From: JACVRX01 sp046726315
GTDB lineage: Bacteria; Actinomycetota; Actinomycetes; Jiangellales; Jiangellaceae
DNA: 64,000 nucleotides
Assembly (NCBI GenBank): GCA_046726315.1
Contig: JBKPAG010000001.1
Location: 62,001-126,000, forward strand
Reading direction: 5' to 3'
Translations under genes and position numbers: made by a program
Shown here: piece after piece, positions 1 to 8,544 of the stretch
Numbering within the stretch: position 1 is the stretch's first letter
Layout: each line of letters opens with the position of its first letter
Notes under the pieces: model-generated
Told to the model about the DNA's origin: nothing
What the model saw: the letters and a program-made list of their open reading frames with translations, nothing else
Databases searched by the model: none

Positions 1-550
1 CGACGTTGGCCTCGACGTCGTCGACATAGGCGGTCGCCGAGGGCACGAGCCGGTACCGCTCGAGAAGGACCTGGTAAATGCGTGGGTTGGGTTTGACGAC
101 GCGTTCGCGGCCGGACACCACGATTCCGTGGAACCACGACAGCCACCGAAAGCGCGGGAAGGTGAGATCGAACTTCTCCGCCGACCAATTGGTCAAGGCA
201 TAGAGCGGAATGTGGTGGTCACGAAGTTCGCGCAGGACCTCCACCGTGCCGTCGATCTGTCCGTGAATGGTCTCGGGCCAGCGCTCGTGGTATGCGCGGA
301 TGAGGTGGGCTTGGTCGGGAAAGCGCGCTGAGGCCTCGGCCACGGCCTCATCCCAGGACCGCCCCGCGTCCTGCGCGGCGTTCCATTCTGCCGGACATAC
401 CTGGGCGAGAAAGCGCTCGACGGCACCGGCATCCGGCAGCAGCCGTCTGAACAGATAACGCGGATCCCAGTCGATGAGCACGCCGCCGAGATCGAAGACG
501 ACAGTCGATGGCGGCTGCCGGGCGTCGTCAGGACCCAGCCGCGTCCTCAA
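1..550 (-). CDS. HAD-family hydrolase/phosphatase, partial (C-terminus beyond window)
   Basis: The minus-strand frame is open from a TTG at 550 to the window edge, giving about 183 visible residues. The N-terminal motif VVFDLGGVLIDWD is HAD motif I with the two catalytic Asp. LYALTNWS is motif II, and VVKPNPRIY supplies the motif III Lys. The visible end, AYVDDVEANV, is the acidic motif IV region. These features fit the HAD-IA group (2-haloacid dehalogenase or epoxide-hydrolase N-domain-like phosphatases); the substrate is unknown. The TTG overlaps the TGA of the DUF59 gene (TTGA), so it is probably the last gene of the suf operon. This is an unusual tail gene, and whether it has a role in Fe-S metabolism is open. 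Confidence 0.8.
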   Translation of the reverse strand, partial: MRTRLGPDDARQPPSTVVFDLGGVLIDWDPRYLFRRLLPDAGAVERFLAQVCPAEWNAAQDAGRSWDEAVAEASARFPDQAHLIRAYHERWPETIHGQIDGTVEVLRELRDHHIPLYALTNWSAEKFDLTFPRFRWLSWFHGIVVSGRERVVKPNPRIYQVLLERYRLVPSATAYVDDVEANV

Positions 551-873
551 ACGTTGAAGCCGAGGGCGCGCAACTGCTCGCGCCCCTCGTCAGTGATCTT
601 GTCCGGGCCCCACGGGGGCAGCCAGACCCAGTTGATCCGGAAGTCCTGTACCAGGCCGTCGAGGGCGGCGCTGGTCTGGTCCTCGATCACGTCCGTCAAC
701 GGGCAGGCGGCGCTGGTCAGCGTCATGTCGAGGGTGGCGACCCCGGCGTCGTCGACGTCGATCCCGTACACCAGGCCGAGGTCGACGACGTTGATGCCGA
801 GCTCGGGGTCGACCACGTCGCGCATCGCCTCGGTGATGTCCTCGATCGAGGTGAGACTGGTGGATTCGGTCAT
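547..873 (-). CDS. DUF59/MIP18-family Fe-S assembly factor (SufT/PaaD-like)
   Basis: The 108-residue protein is a single MIP18/DUF59 domain. It carries the family signature VVDPELGINVVDLGLVYGI near residues 20-38 and the conserved cysteine in TSAACPLTD around residue 73. Family members (SufT and the PaaD-like proteins of suf operons) help mature or insert Fe-S clusters in target proteins in the cytoplasm. The ATG overlaps the sufU stop codon as ATGA, and its own stop overlaps the start of the HAD gene, so translation is probably coupled through the end of the suf operon. The family assignment is secure; the target proteins are not known. Confidence 0.9.
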   Translation of the reverse strand: MTESTSLTSIEDITEAMRDVVDPELGINVVDLGLVYGIDVDDAGVATLDMTLTSAACPLTDVIEDQTSAALDGLVQDFRINWVWLPPWGPDKITDEGREQLRALGFNV

Positions 874-1337
874 CGTGGATCCCCTCCCGACACCGCTTCT
901 GCCGCGGCGAGGGCTCGCGCGGTCGCGTCACGAAACGCCATCCAGGACAGCAATGCGCATTTGATCCTGGCCGGATAGCGCGCGACCCCAGCGAACGCGA
1001 TGCCGTCGCCGAGCACGTCTTCGTCCGGCTCGACCGCACCCCTGCTCTGCATGAGCTCGGCGAACGCTTCTTGGGTGCCGAACGCTTCGGCCACCGGTTT
1101 CCCGGCCACCAGCTCGTACAGCACGCTCGCGGAGGCCTGGCTGATCGCACAACCTTGACCGTCGTATGACACGTCGTCGATACGGTCGTCGGCGAGCCGC
1201 ACCCGCACCGTGATCTCGTCACCACAGGTGGGATTGACCTGACGCGACTCGGCATCGAACGGCTCGCGCAGACCGCGCCCGATCGGACGCTTGAAATGGT
1301 CCAGGATGATCTCCTGGTACAGCGAGTCTGTGGTCAC
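870..1337 (-). CDS. sufU: SufU, zinc-dependent sulfurtransferase for Fe-S assembly
   Basis: The 155-residue IscU-like protein takes sulfide from the SufS cysteine persulfide and passes it to the SufBCD scaffold. The GTG at 1337 was chosen because it overlaps the sufS stop (GTGA) and gives the family N-terminus LYQEIILDHFKRP; the frame is open upstream, but that extension is Arg-rich and lies inside sufS. The zinc and catalytic residues are all visible: Cys38 and Asp40 in PTCGDE, Cys63 in GQGCAIS, and Cys127 in RIKCALL. The SufU-specific insert between the second and third cysteine regions is present, as expected for the Gram-positive type rather than IscU. Confidence 0.93.
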   Translation of the reverse strand: MTTDSLYQEIILDHFKRPIGRGLREPFDAESRQVNPTCGDEITVRVRLADDRIDDVSYDGQGCAISQASASVLYELVAGKPVAEAFGTQEAFAELMQSRGAVEPDEDVLGDGIAFAGVARYPARIKCALLSWMAFRDATARALAAAEAVSGGDPR

Positions 1338-2596
1338 CGGAAGAAGCCCTTCACCAGCTCGACGCCTTCGACGAGCGCGTCGACTTCGGCCTGCGTCGTG
1401 TACAAGTAGAAAGACGCTCGGGTGGTCGCGGGAATTCCGTACCGGACGCACACTGGCCGCGCGCAGTGATGACCCACCCGCACGGCGATGCCCTGTTCGT
1501 CGAGCACTTGGCCGACATCGTGCGGGTGCACGCCGTCGAGAGTGAACGACACGGTCCCACCGCGCGAAATGGGCACTCGCGGCCCGATGAACCGCACGCC
1601 GTCGACCTCAGCCAGCCGCTGCAGTGCATACGTTGTCAGCGCCCGCTCGTGCGCGGCCACGTTCTCCATGCCGAGCCCGGACAAGTAGTCGACGGCGGCG
1701 CCCAGGCCGACGGCCTGCGCGATCGGTGGCGTGCCGGCCTCGAACTTGTGCGGGATCTGTGCATACGTCGAGCCGGTCATGTCGACAGTCTCGATCATCT
1801 CGCCGCCGCCGAGGAACGGGGGCAGCGCGTCGAGCACCTCGGTGCGGCCCCACAGCACACCGATGCCGGTCGGACCGCACATCTTGTGGCCGGTGAAGGC
1901 GATCAGGTCGACGTCGAGGTCGACAACGTCGACCGGCTTGTGCGGCACCGACTGGGAGCAGTCCAGCATGACCAACGCGCCGACCTCGCGCGCACGCGCG
2001 ACGATCGGGGACACCGAGTTGACCGTTCCCAGGATGTTCGACTGGTGCACCACCGACACGATTGTGGTGCGCTTGGTGACGAGCTCTTCGAGGTTCGAAA
2101 CGTCCAGCCGGCCCTCGTCGGTCAGCCCGAACCAGCGCAGCCGGGCTCCCGTCCGCTGGCAAGCGAGCTGCCACGGCACGATATTGGAGTGGTGCTCCAT
2201 CTCGGTGATGACGACCTCGTCACCCGGGCCGAGGCGGTAGCGCGGATCGGCGGCCAGGCCGCTGGCCAGCGTGTTGGCCACCAGGTTGAGCGCTTCCGAG
2301 GCGTTCTTGGTGAAGACGATTTCTTCGCGGCTCGGCGCGCCGATGAATGCGGCGACCTTGGTTCGGGCGTTCTCGTAGGCCGCGGTGGCCTCCTCCCCGA
2401 GCTGATGCACCGCCCGCGCAACGTTGGCGTTGTGGCGTTCGTAGTGATCAGCAAGGGTGTCCAGCACCAGCCGCGGCTTCTGTGAGGTGTTGGCAGAGTC
2501 GAGGTACACCAGGGGCCGGTCGCCGGCCAGCCGCCGCTCGAGGATCGGGAAGTCCTTGCGGACCTGCTCCACGTCCAGCGGGCTGAGCTCGTCCAC
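1334..2596 (-). CDS. sufS: SufS cysteine desulfurase (PLP)
   Basis: The 420-residue group II cysteine desulfurase strips sulfur from L-cysteine as an enzyme-bound persulfide. The PLP-binding Lys238 lies in FTGHKMCGPTGIG. The catalytic Cys378 lies in RVGHHCARP, in the short loop typical of SufS. The PLP-ring His and the TEMEHHSNIVPWQ stretch (residues 131-143) are conserved. Length matches the family. It sits 20 bp downstream of sufC and overlaps sufU by 4 bp, so SufS and its acceptor SufU should be made together. Confidence 0.95.
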   Translation of the reverse strand: MDELSPLDVEQVRKDFPILERRLAGDRPLVYLDSANTSQKPRLVLDTLADHYERHNANVARAVHQLGEEATAAYENARTKVAAFIGAPSREEIVFTKNASEALNLVANTLASGLAADPRYRLGPGDEVVITEMEHHSNIVPWQLACQRTGARLRWFGLTDEGRLDVSNLEELVTKRTTIVSVVHQSNILGTVNSVSPIVARAREVGALVMLDCSQSVPHKPVDVVDLDVDLIAFTGHKMCGPTGIGVLWGRTEVLDALPPFLGGGEMIETVDMTGSTYAQIPHKFEAGTPPIAQAVGLGAAVDYLSGLGMENVAAHERALTTYALQRLAEVDGVRFIGPRVPISRGGTVSFTLDGVHPHDVGQVLDEQGIAVRVGHHCARPVCVRYGIPATTRASFYLYTTQAEVDALVEGVELVKGFFR

Positions 2597-2616
2597 CGTC
2601 AGTCCTCCTCGAGTAC

Positions 2617-3375
2617 TCAGGCCGACGCGCCGGCGTAGCTGAGGTAGCCCTCGGACTCGAGCTTCTCGGCCAGGTCCGGGCCGCCTTCTTCGGCGATCCG
2701 GCCGTCGACAAAGACGTGCACGAAGTCGGGCGTGATGTAGCGCAGGATGCGCGTGTAGTGCGTGATGAGCAGCACACCCTTTCCCCCGCGCGTTTGGAAG
2801 CGGTTGACACCGTCGGCGACCACTCGCAGCGCGTCGATGTCCAGGCCGGAGTCGGTCTCGTCGAGGATCGCGACCCGAGGGTCGAGCAAATGTAGCTGCA
2901 GGATCTCGTGGCGCTTCTTCTCGCCGCCGGAGAAACCCGTGTTGAGGTCACGCTCGGCGAACGACGGGTCAATTGCGAGCTCGTCCATGGCGGACTTGAC
3001 GTCCTTGATCCAGCTGCGCAGTTTCGGCGCTTGCCCGTCGATGGCCGTCTTGGCCGTCCGCAGAAAGTTCGACACCGAGACGCCGGGCACCTCGACGGGG
3101 TACTGCATGGCGAGGAAGAGCCCCGCCCGCGCCCGCACGTCGACCTTCATGGCCAATACGTCCTCGCCGTCGAGGGTGACCGTGCCGCGCGTGACCGTGT
3201 ACTTCGGATGGCCGGCGATGGAGTACGCCAGCGTCGACTTGCCTGAGCCGTTTGGCCCCATGAGCGCGTGGATCTGATCTTCTCGGACGGTGAGGTCGAC
3301 CCCGCGCAGGATCTCCTTGGGACCCGCCTCGGTCTGGACTGAGACGTGCAGGTCGTGGATCTCGAGAGTGCTCAT
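2617..3375 (-). CDS. sufC: SufC, ABC-type ATPase of the SufBCD scaffold
   Basis: The 252-residue ABC ATPase powers Fe-S cluster assembly on SufB/SufD. Walker A is GPNGSGKST (residues 40-48). The signature region FSGGEKKRHEILQ (148-160) has the Lys-Lys-Arg form typical of SufC, and Walker B with its catalytic Glu is VAILDETDSGLD (168-179). There are no membrane segments, as expected for a cytosolic complex. It begins 12 bp after sufD ends. Nothing unusual was seen. Confidence 0.95.
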   Translation of the reverse strand: MSTLEIHDLHVSVQTEAGPKEILRGVDLTVREDQIHALMGPNGSGKSTLAYSIAGHPKYTVTRGTVTLDGEDVLAMKVDVRARAGLFLAMQYPVEVPGVSVSNFLRTAKTAIDGQAPKLRSWIKDVKSAMDELAIDPSFAERDLNTGFSGGEKKRHEILQLHLLDPRVAILDETDSGLDIDALRVVADGVNRFQTRGGKGVLLITHYTRILRYITPDFVHVFVDGRIAEEGGPDLAEKLESEGYLSYAGASA

Positions 3376-3387
3376 CGTGTCAGTGCC

Positions 3388-4584
3388 TCACGGCTCGGTG
3401 GTGGCGACGGTGGTATCGAGCACGGCGAGCTCGCGCTCGACCGCGGCGTGGAGCCGGTCGACGAGCTCGGGAACGCCGAGCTTGTTGATCAGCGACGCGA
3501 AGAAGCCACGCACAACCAGCCGTCGGGCCTGGTCCTCTGGGATTCCGCGCGCCTGCAGGTAGAACAGCTGCTCGTCGTCGAAACGCCCGGTGGCACTGGC
3601 GTGCCCGGCGCCAAGGATCTCGCCCGTCTCGATCTCGAGGTTCGGGACCGAGTCGGCGCGGGCGCCATCGGTGAGCACCAGGTTGCGATTGAGCTCGAAG
3701 GTCTTGATGCCTAGTGCCTCGGGACGGATCAGCACGTCGCCGACCCAGACCGCATGCGCGCCGGTGCCCTGCAAGGCGCCCTTGTACTCGACATTGCTGA
3801 AGGAGTGCGGGGTGTTGTGGTCGACGAACAAGCGGTTCTCGATGTACTGACCGGCGTCGACGAAGTACATGCCCAACAGCTCGGCGTCCCCGCCCGACCC
3901 GCTGTAGTCAAGCGTCGTGCCAGTGCGCACCAGGTCGCCACCGAAGGTGATCACTGCGTGCCGCACGATGGCGTCCCGACCTACGTGCACGTGGTGGTGG
4001 GATAGGTGGACAGTGTCGTCCGCCCAGTCCTGCAGGCTCACCAGCGTCAGGTGCGCACCGTCCTCGACGACGACCTCGACGTTGTCCGCGAACGTGGCCG
4101 AGCCCTCGTACTCGATCACGACCACGCTGCGGCTGAACGCCTGTGCCGTGACGACGACGTGCCCGGCCGCAGCCTTCTCGGCCGACAGCCCGCGCAGCCG
4201 GACCACTGTCGGCCGGGTCGTGGTGGCCTCTCGGGGAACGGTGACTGCCAGCACCTTGTCGGCTTCAGCCCAGGCGCGGGCGCTCACCCGGTCGATCGGC
4301 ACGTATCCCGACATGCCCCGGAGCGGATCGTCGGCGTCGCCGATCTCGACTCGGACGTCCGGCGCCGCATCGATCTCGACCTCGTAGTCGTGACCATCCA
4401 ACGGGGTGTCCACATGCAGGCCGCGCAGGCGGACCATCGGCGTGAACCGCCAGGCCTCTTCCCGTCCGCGCGGTACTGGGTGGGCATCCACGTCGAAGGA
4501 GGCGAACCGGTGCAGGGAGCTGCCGCCATGTCCGTCCTTGGGGCTCACACCAGGGGCGTGCGAGTGCTCGGTGAGCGTCGTCAT
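3388..4584 (-). CDS. sufD: SufD, Fe-S scaffold subunit
   Basis: The 398-residue protein pairs with SufB and SufC in the SufBC2D scaffold. The C-terminal half is the right-handed beta-helix domain of the SufB/SufD family, with the GAGHASATGRFDDEQLFYL region around residues 324-342 that carries the conserved His. The N-terminal part is divergent, as is usual for SufD. It starts 5 bp after the sufB stop, a normal operon spacing. The ATG at 4584 follows directly on the sufB end and no better start is visible. Confidence 0.93.
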   Translation of the reverse strand: MTTLTEHSHAPGVSPKDGHGGSSLHRFASFDVDAHPVPRGREEAWRFTPMVRLRGLHVDTPLDGHDYEVEIDAAPDVRVEIGDADDPLRGMSGYVPIDRVSARAWAEADKVLAVTVPREATTTRPTVVRLRGLSAEKAAAGHVVVTAQAFSRSVVVIEYEGSATFADNVEVVVEDGAHLTLVSLQDWADDTVHLSHHHVHVGRDAIVRHAVITFGGDLVRTGTTLDYSGSGGDAELLGMYFVDAGQYIENRLFVDHNTPHSFSNVEYKGALQGTGAHAVWVGDVLIRPEALGIKTFELNRNLVLTDGARADSVPNLEIETGEILGAGHASATGRFDDEQLFYLQARGIPEDQARRLVVRGFFASLINKLGVPELVDRLHAAVERELAVLDTTVATTEP

Positions 4585-4589
4585 CCGGC

Positions 4590-6002
4590 TCAGCCCACCG
4601 CGCCTTCCATCTGCAGCTCGATCAGCCGGTTGAGCTCCAGGGCGTATTCCATCGGCAGCTCACGAGCGATCGGCTCGATGAACCCGCGCACGATCGTCGC
4701 CATGGCTTCCTCCTCGGACAGGCCACGGCTCATCAGATAGAACAGCTGGTCCTCGCTGACCTTCGACACCGTCGCCTCGTGACCCATCGACACGTCGTCG
4801 TTACGCACGTCGACGTAGGGATAGGTGTCCGACCGGGAAACCGTGTCGATCAACAGGGCATCGCAGCGGACGGTGCTCGCGCTGTGGACTGCTCGCGGCA
4901 TGACCTGGACCAGGCCCCGATAGGAGGTGCGGCCACCGCCGCGAGCGACCGACTTGGACACGATCGACGACGACGTGTTCGGCGCGAGGTGCAGCATCTT
5001 CGCGCCGGCATCCTGGTGCTGGCCTTCGCCCGCGAACGCTACCGACAACGTCTCACCCTTCGCGTGCTCGCCCATCAGCCAGACCGCCGGGTACTTCATT
5101 GTGATCTTGGAACCGATGTTGCCGTCGATCCACTCCATCGTGGCGCCCTCGGCGGCGGTGGCCCGCTTCGTCACCAGGTTGTAGACGTTGTTCGACCAGT
5201 TCTGGATGGTGGTGTACCGGCAGCGGGCGTTCCTCTTCACGATGATCTCGACGACCGCGCTGTGCAGGGAATCCGAGGAATAGATCGGTGCGGTGCAGCC
5301 CTCGACGTAGTGCACGTAAGCGCCCTCGTCGACGATGATCAGCGTGCGCTCGAACTGACCCATGTTCTCGGTGTTGATCCGGAAGTACGCCTGCAGCGGG
5401 ATCTCGACGTGCACGCCCTTCGGCACGTAGATAAAGCTGCCGCCGGACCACACTGCCGTATTGAGCGCGGAGAACTTGTTGTCACCAGCGGGGATCACCG
5501 ATGCGAAGTACTCCTGGAACAGCTCGGGGTGTTCCCTCAGCCCGGTATCGGTGTCCAGGAAAATGACGCCCTGTTCTTCTAGATCCTCCCGAATCTTGTG
5601 GTAAACGACTTCACTTTCGTATTGTGCCGCCACACCAGCAATGAGCCGTTGTTTCTCTGCTTCCGGAATGCCTAACCTATCGTAGGTGTTCTTGATATCC
5701 GCCGGCAGGTCGTCCCAGCTGGCCGCCTGCTTCTCCGTGGACCGTACGAAGTACTTGATGTTGCCGAAGTCGATGTCAGACAGGTCGGCGCCCCAGGTGG
5801 GAATCGGCTTCTTCTCGAACAGGTGCAGCCCCTTGAGACGCAACTCGAGCATCCACTCCGGCTCGTTCTTCAGCGCTGAGATCTCGCGGACGACGTCCTC
5901 GGACAGACCGCGGCGCGCGAGGGCCCCGGCAGCGTCCGGGTCGGCCCAGCCGAACTTGTAGCGGCCGAGACCTTCGAGCTCGGGGTGAACGGTCGTGGTC
6001 AT
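4590..6002 (-). CDS. sufB: SufB, Fe-S scaffold subunit
   Basis: The 470-residue core scaffold protein is where clusters are assembled. Conserved blocks include the WSGGSFIYVPKGV stretch (185-197), Cys236 in VEGCTAPIYSS and Cys380 in STVRCDALLIDT. The C-terminal SMGHEATVSKVSEDQLFYLM block is the SufB/SufD family signature. The reading frame is uninterrupted, so there is no intein of the kind that often splits mycobacterial sufB. The ATG overlaps the sufR stop (ATGA), placing regulator and scaffold on one transcript. Confidence 0.96.
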   Translation of the reverse strand: MTTTVHPELEGLGRYKFGWADPDAAGALARRGLSEDVVREISALKNEPEWMLELRLKGLHLFEKKPIPTWGADLSDIDFGNIKYFVRSTEKQAASWDDLPADIKNTYDRLGIPEAEKQRLIAGVAAQYESEVVYHKIREDLEEQGVIFLDTDTGLREHPELFQEYFASVIPAGDNKFSALNTAVWSGGSFIYVPKGVHVEIPLQAYFRINTENMGQFERTLIIVDEGAYVHYVEGCTAPIYSSDSLHSAVVEIIVKRNARCRYTTIQNWSNNVYNLVTKRATAAEGATMEWIDGNIGSKITMKYPAVWLMGEHAKGETLSVAFAGEGQHQDAGAKMLHLAPNTSSSIVSKSVARGGGRTSYRGLVQVMPRAVHSASTVRCDALLIDTVSRSDTYPYVDVRNDDVSMGHEATVSKVSEDQLFYLMSRGLSEEEAMATIVRGFIEPIARELPMEYALELNRLIELQMEGAVG

Positions 6003-6751
6003 CGAGCGATCTCCTCAGGGGTGTGCTCGCGGGACATGATGTCAGCGCGCTCCGACAGCTCTGCCGGCCGGAGGCGCGGGATGTGCGTGGTGCAGATGCC
6101 GTCGCCGTGGGCGATGGTCGCAAGCCGTTGGACGTGCGTACCGAGCAGCCGGGCGAACGCCTCGGTCTCGGCCTCGCACAGCTGCGGGAACTGCTCGGCA
6201 ACGTGCGCCACCGGGCAGTGGTGCTGGCACAGCTGTTCGCCGGATCCGGTCGGTGCTGTCTCCAACGACGCGGCGTAGCCGTCGGCTGTTAGCGACCGGG
6301 CCAGCGCGCTGGCTTTGGCCTCCTGGCCTACAGCCGCCTCGACCGTGGGTCGGCAGCGCTCCTCCAGCTCAGCGACGCGCCGCCGAGCGAACTGGCCGAC
6401 CAGCTGGCCTCCCCCGGTTTCCGCGAGGAACCGCAACGCCCCGACGGCAAGATCGTCGTACGCTTGCTCGAAGGATTCGCGGCCGGCCTCAGTGATGACG
6501 AAGACGTTGGCCGGGCGCCCCCGCCCGCGATGCCCACGAACTCGCGCCTGCCTGCCTTCGATCATGCCGTCCGCCTGCAGGGTTTCGAGATGCCTGCGGA
6601 CGGCTGCCGGCGTCAGCCCGAGCCGGGCGCCCAGCGTCGCAGCGGTGGACGGACCGTTTTCCAGAATCGACCGGGCCACCCGGGCCCTCGTACCGGCGTG
6701 CGGGTCATCGACGGACTGGCCCTGCGGCCAGGCGCCGGTCACGTCCCGCAT
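5999..6751 (-). CDS. sufR: SufR-type Fe-S-sensing HTH regulator of the suf operon
   Basis: The protein is about 250 residues with an N-terminal winged helix (LGARLGLTPAAVRRHLETLQADGMIEGR near residues 40-67; described in part only) and a C-terminal cysteine cluster. Numbered from the upstream GTG, these are Cys178, Cys182, Cys195 (C-X12-C) and Cys223. SufR proteins use such cysteines to bind a cluster and repress suf when Fe-S supply is adequate. The ATG at 6751 was preferred over the in-frame GTG at 6760 because the GTG lies inside the operator-like repeat, but a leaderless GTG start cannot be excluded. It is first in the suf operon and divergent from ctaA. Confidence 0.88.
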   Translation of the reverse strand: MRDVTGAWPQGQSVDDPHAGTRARVARSILENGPSTAATLGARLGLTPAAVRRHLETLQADGMIEGRQARVRGHRGRGRPANVFVITEAGRESFEQAYDDLAVGALRFLAETGGGQLVGQFARRRVAELEERCRPTVEAAVGQEAKASALARSLTADGYAASLETAPTGSGEQLCQHHCPVAHVAEQFPQLCEAETEAFARLLGTHVQRLATIAHGDGICTTHIPRLRPAELSERADIMSREHTPEEIAR

Positions 6752-6757
6752 GTTTTT

Positions 6758-6795
6758 CACAACACTATTGTGCTCTATTTCTGTCCGGGGCTCAA
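6758..6795 (-). promoter_or_regulatory. suf operon promoter with overlapping SufR operator candidate
   Basis: Read on the minus strand, a -35 element TTGAGC (6790-6795) is followed after exactly 17 bp by CACAAT (6767-6772), which keeps the A2 and T6 of a -10 box. The -10 overlaps a perfect inverted repeat CACAA-N5-TTGTG at 6758-6772. A repressor bound there would block RNA polymerase. The start point predicted from this spacing, near 6760, leaves a leader of only about 9 nt before the sufR ATG. The sequence facts are direct; assignment to SufR is inference from position. Confidence 0.6.
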
Positions 6796-6939
6796 GCCGA
6801 CCCCCGGTCCGCCTCCGAACCCGCGATACTGATCCATGACAACCCCTCGCTCGAGGAGTCCGGCAACACGCCTATCGAGGTGGTGCCCTGACGCGCAGGC
6901 TCCCTGGGAGACCGGTTACCTCAACCCTAGGATGACGGC

Positions 6940-7917
6940 GTGACTCTCGCCGAGACGCGGGGCAGGGGCGCCCGACGGCTGTGGGACCGGGTGCCGGTCC
7001 CGGCCGATCGCACGCTGCGCCGGCTCGCGATCGCGTCGCTGGTCTCCCAGATCGGCATCGTCGTGACCGGCGGCGCCGTCCGGCTGACGGGCTCCGGCCT
7101 GGGCTGCCCCGAGGTTCCGAACTGCGCCGACGACTCCCTCGTCCCGACGCCCGAAATGGGGGTCCACGGTCTCATCGAGTTCGGCAATCGGCTGCTCACG
7201 TTCGTGCTCGTCGCCATCGCATTGGCCATGCTGCTCGCGATTGTCCGGACGTTGCGCTCAGACCGTCCGCGCCGCGACCTCGTCGTACCGGCCGTCGTCC
7301 TGCTGCTCGGCATCCCGGCCCAGGCCGTGATCGGCATGGCGACCGTCCGGACGACACTCAACCCATGGGTCGTGATGCTGCATTTCCTGTGCTCGGCGGC
7401 GCTGGTCGCCGTCGCCACGATCCTGGTCCGCCGGGCCCAGCGCCCGGCCGGAGCCGAACCGGCGGAGATCAGCTCCCCGTGGCTGCGCCGGTTGGCGGGG
7501 ACGACGCTCGTCGCCGCCTTCGGCACCGTGTACCTGGGCACCGTGGTCACGGGCACCGGTCCGCACGCCGGAGACCCCGAGGCTCCGAGGACCGGCCTGG
7601 ATCTCGAGTCCGTTGCGCAGTTGCACGTCCACGCGGTGACCTTGCTGTTGGGTCTGTCCGTCGGCCTCTATTTCGCGGCGCGTGCGGTAGGGTCTCCTGG
7701 CCGCGCGCGCCGCGCCGCGGCGATCCTGATCGGCGTCGAACTGGGACAGGCCGCCGTCGGTATCGTCCAGTACCTGCTGGACCTGCCCGTGGTCTTGGTG
7801 GGACTGCACATGCTCGGTGCCGCTTTGCTTGTCGCCGCTGCGGCCGATGCGTTCTTCGCATCCAGATGGTTGCCCGAACCAGCGCCGTCACCACGAATCC
7901 GTCATCCGGGTCCATAG
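6940..7917 (+). CDS. ctaA: CtaA/COX15 heme A synthase
   Basis: The 325-residue membrane enzyme oxidises the heme O methyl group to the formyl group of heme A. About eight transmembrane segments are visible. The family residues are present: the Cys pair in GCPEVPNC (56 and 62), His76 with Glu80 in HGLIEFGNR, His148, His229/His231 in QLHVHAV, and His290 in GLHMLGA. Translation starts at a GTG (6940). The last 30 bp overlap a convergent membrane-protein gene. ctaB, which makes its substrate heme O, lies just beyond on the other strand. Confidence 0.93.
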   Translation: MTLAETRGRGARRLWDRVPVPADRTLRRLAIASLVSQIGIVVTGGAVRLTGSGLGCPEVPNCADDSLVPTPEMGVHGLIEFGNRLLTFVLVAIALAMLLAIVRTLRSDRPRRDLVVPAVVLLLGIPAQAVIGMATVRTTLNPWVVMLHFLCSAALVAVATILVRRAQRPAGAEPAEISSPWLRRLAGTTLVAAFGTVYLGTVVTGTGPHAGDPEAPRTGLDLESVAQLHVHAVTLLLGLSVGLYFAARAVGSPGRARRAAAILIGVELGQAAVGIVQYLLDLPVVLVGLHMLGAALLVAAAADAFFASRWLPEPAPSPRIRHPGP

Positions 7918-8532
7918 CCCGGGGCCGATCCGCAGCCGCTGCCCGGTGGCCGGATCGCCCTGCTCGCGCAGTGTGATCCGGGCCAGGCGGGTCACTGCCA
8001 CTGCATCCTCGCCCAGCATCGCATCGGCCCATGCGCCATCGGGTGCGACCACGAGCAGCCGCGTCCCTGGCTCCCCCGCTGCCGTGAGGTATCCCTCTGC
8101 CATCTGACCTCGCTCGACGCCGTGTGCGCGCACAAAGGCCCGGAGCCGGCGGGCGGTGCCAACGGTGCGGGCGGGAAGAACGGCGTCGCCGCGCGGCCGC
8201 ACGATGCCGAACACGGCTGCGGCGCCGACCAACCCGACGACGGCCGCGACCGGCACAGCTCTCGCCGTGAGGGCGGCGATGACTCCCAACCCCGTCGCCG
8301 CCACAACCAGCAGGCTTCGCGGCTGAGGCGGCAGTCGCCGTCCCGCCGGGAAGTCGAGATCATCGGAGACGTCGTCTTCGGCCGCTCGCCACACCGCTGC
8401 GTCGGCGAGTGCGAATACCACGCCGATGACGACCAGCGTGCCCACGGGTGCCGCCGCTCCGCCCGCAGCTGCCCAGAGCGTGGCGGCGCCGACGATAGCG
8501 ACACCGGCGAGGCCCAACAGACGGTCACGCAC
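7888..8532 (-). CDS. Hypothetical membrane protein
   Basis: The 214-residue protein is of unrecognised function. The N-terminal two thirds has about four hydrophobic segments (residues 5-23, 29-45, 72-90 and 93-110), with a charged acidic loop (EDDVSDDLDFPAG) between the second and third. The C-terminal third is soluble, contains VVAPDGAWADAM and RIGPGLWTRMTDSW, and probably faces the cytoplasm. It lies 12 bp after ctaB on the same strand, so it is probably cotranscribed. It may serve oxidase biogenesis, but that is only a guess from context. Its 3' end overlaps ctaA by 30 bp. Confidence 0.7.
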   Translation of the reverse strand: MRDRLLGLAGVAIVGAATLWAAAGGAAAPVGTLVVIGVVFALADAAVWRAAEDDVSDDLDFPAGRRLPPQPRSLLVVAATGLGVIAALTARAVPVAAVVGLVGAAAVFGIVRPRGDAVLPARTVGTARRLRAFVRAHGVERGQMAEGYLTAAGEPGTRLLVVAPDGAWADAMLGEDAVAVTRLARITLREQGDPATGQRLRIGPGLWTRMTDSW

Positions 8533-8544
8533 CTGTGGCGTCCG

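Noticed and set aside
6773..6895. Short coding-like frame ending ILIHDNPSLEESGNTPIEVVP before ctaA
   Set aside because: No convincing start or ribosome site, and it overlaps the suf promoter. It might be the relic of an ABC transporter gene often found between sufR and ctaA, but this could not be supported.
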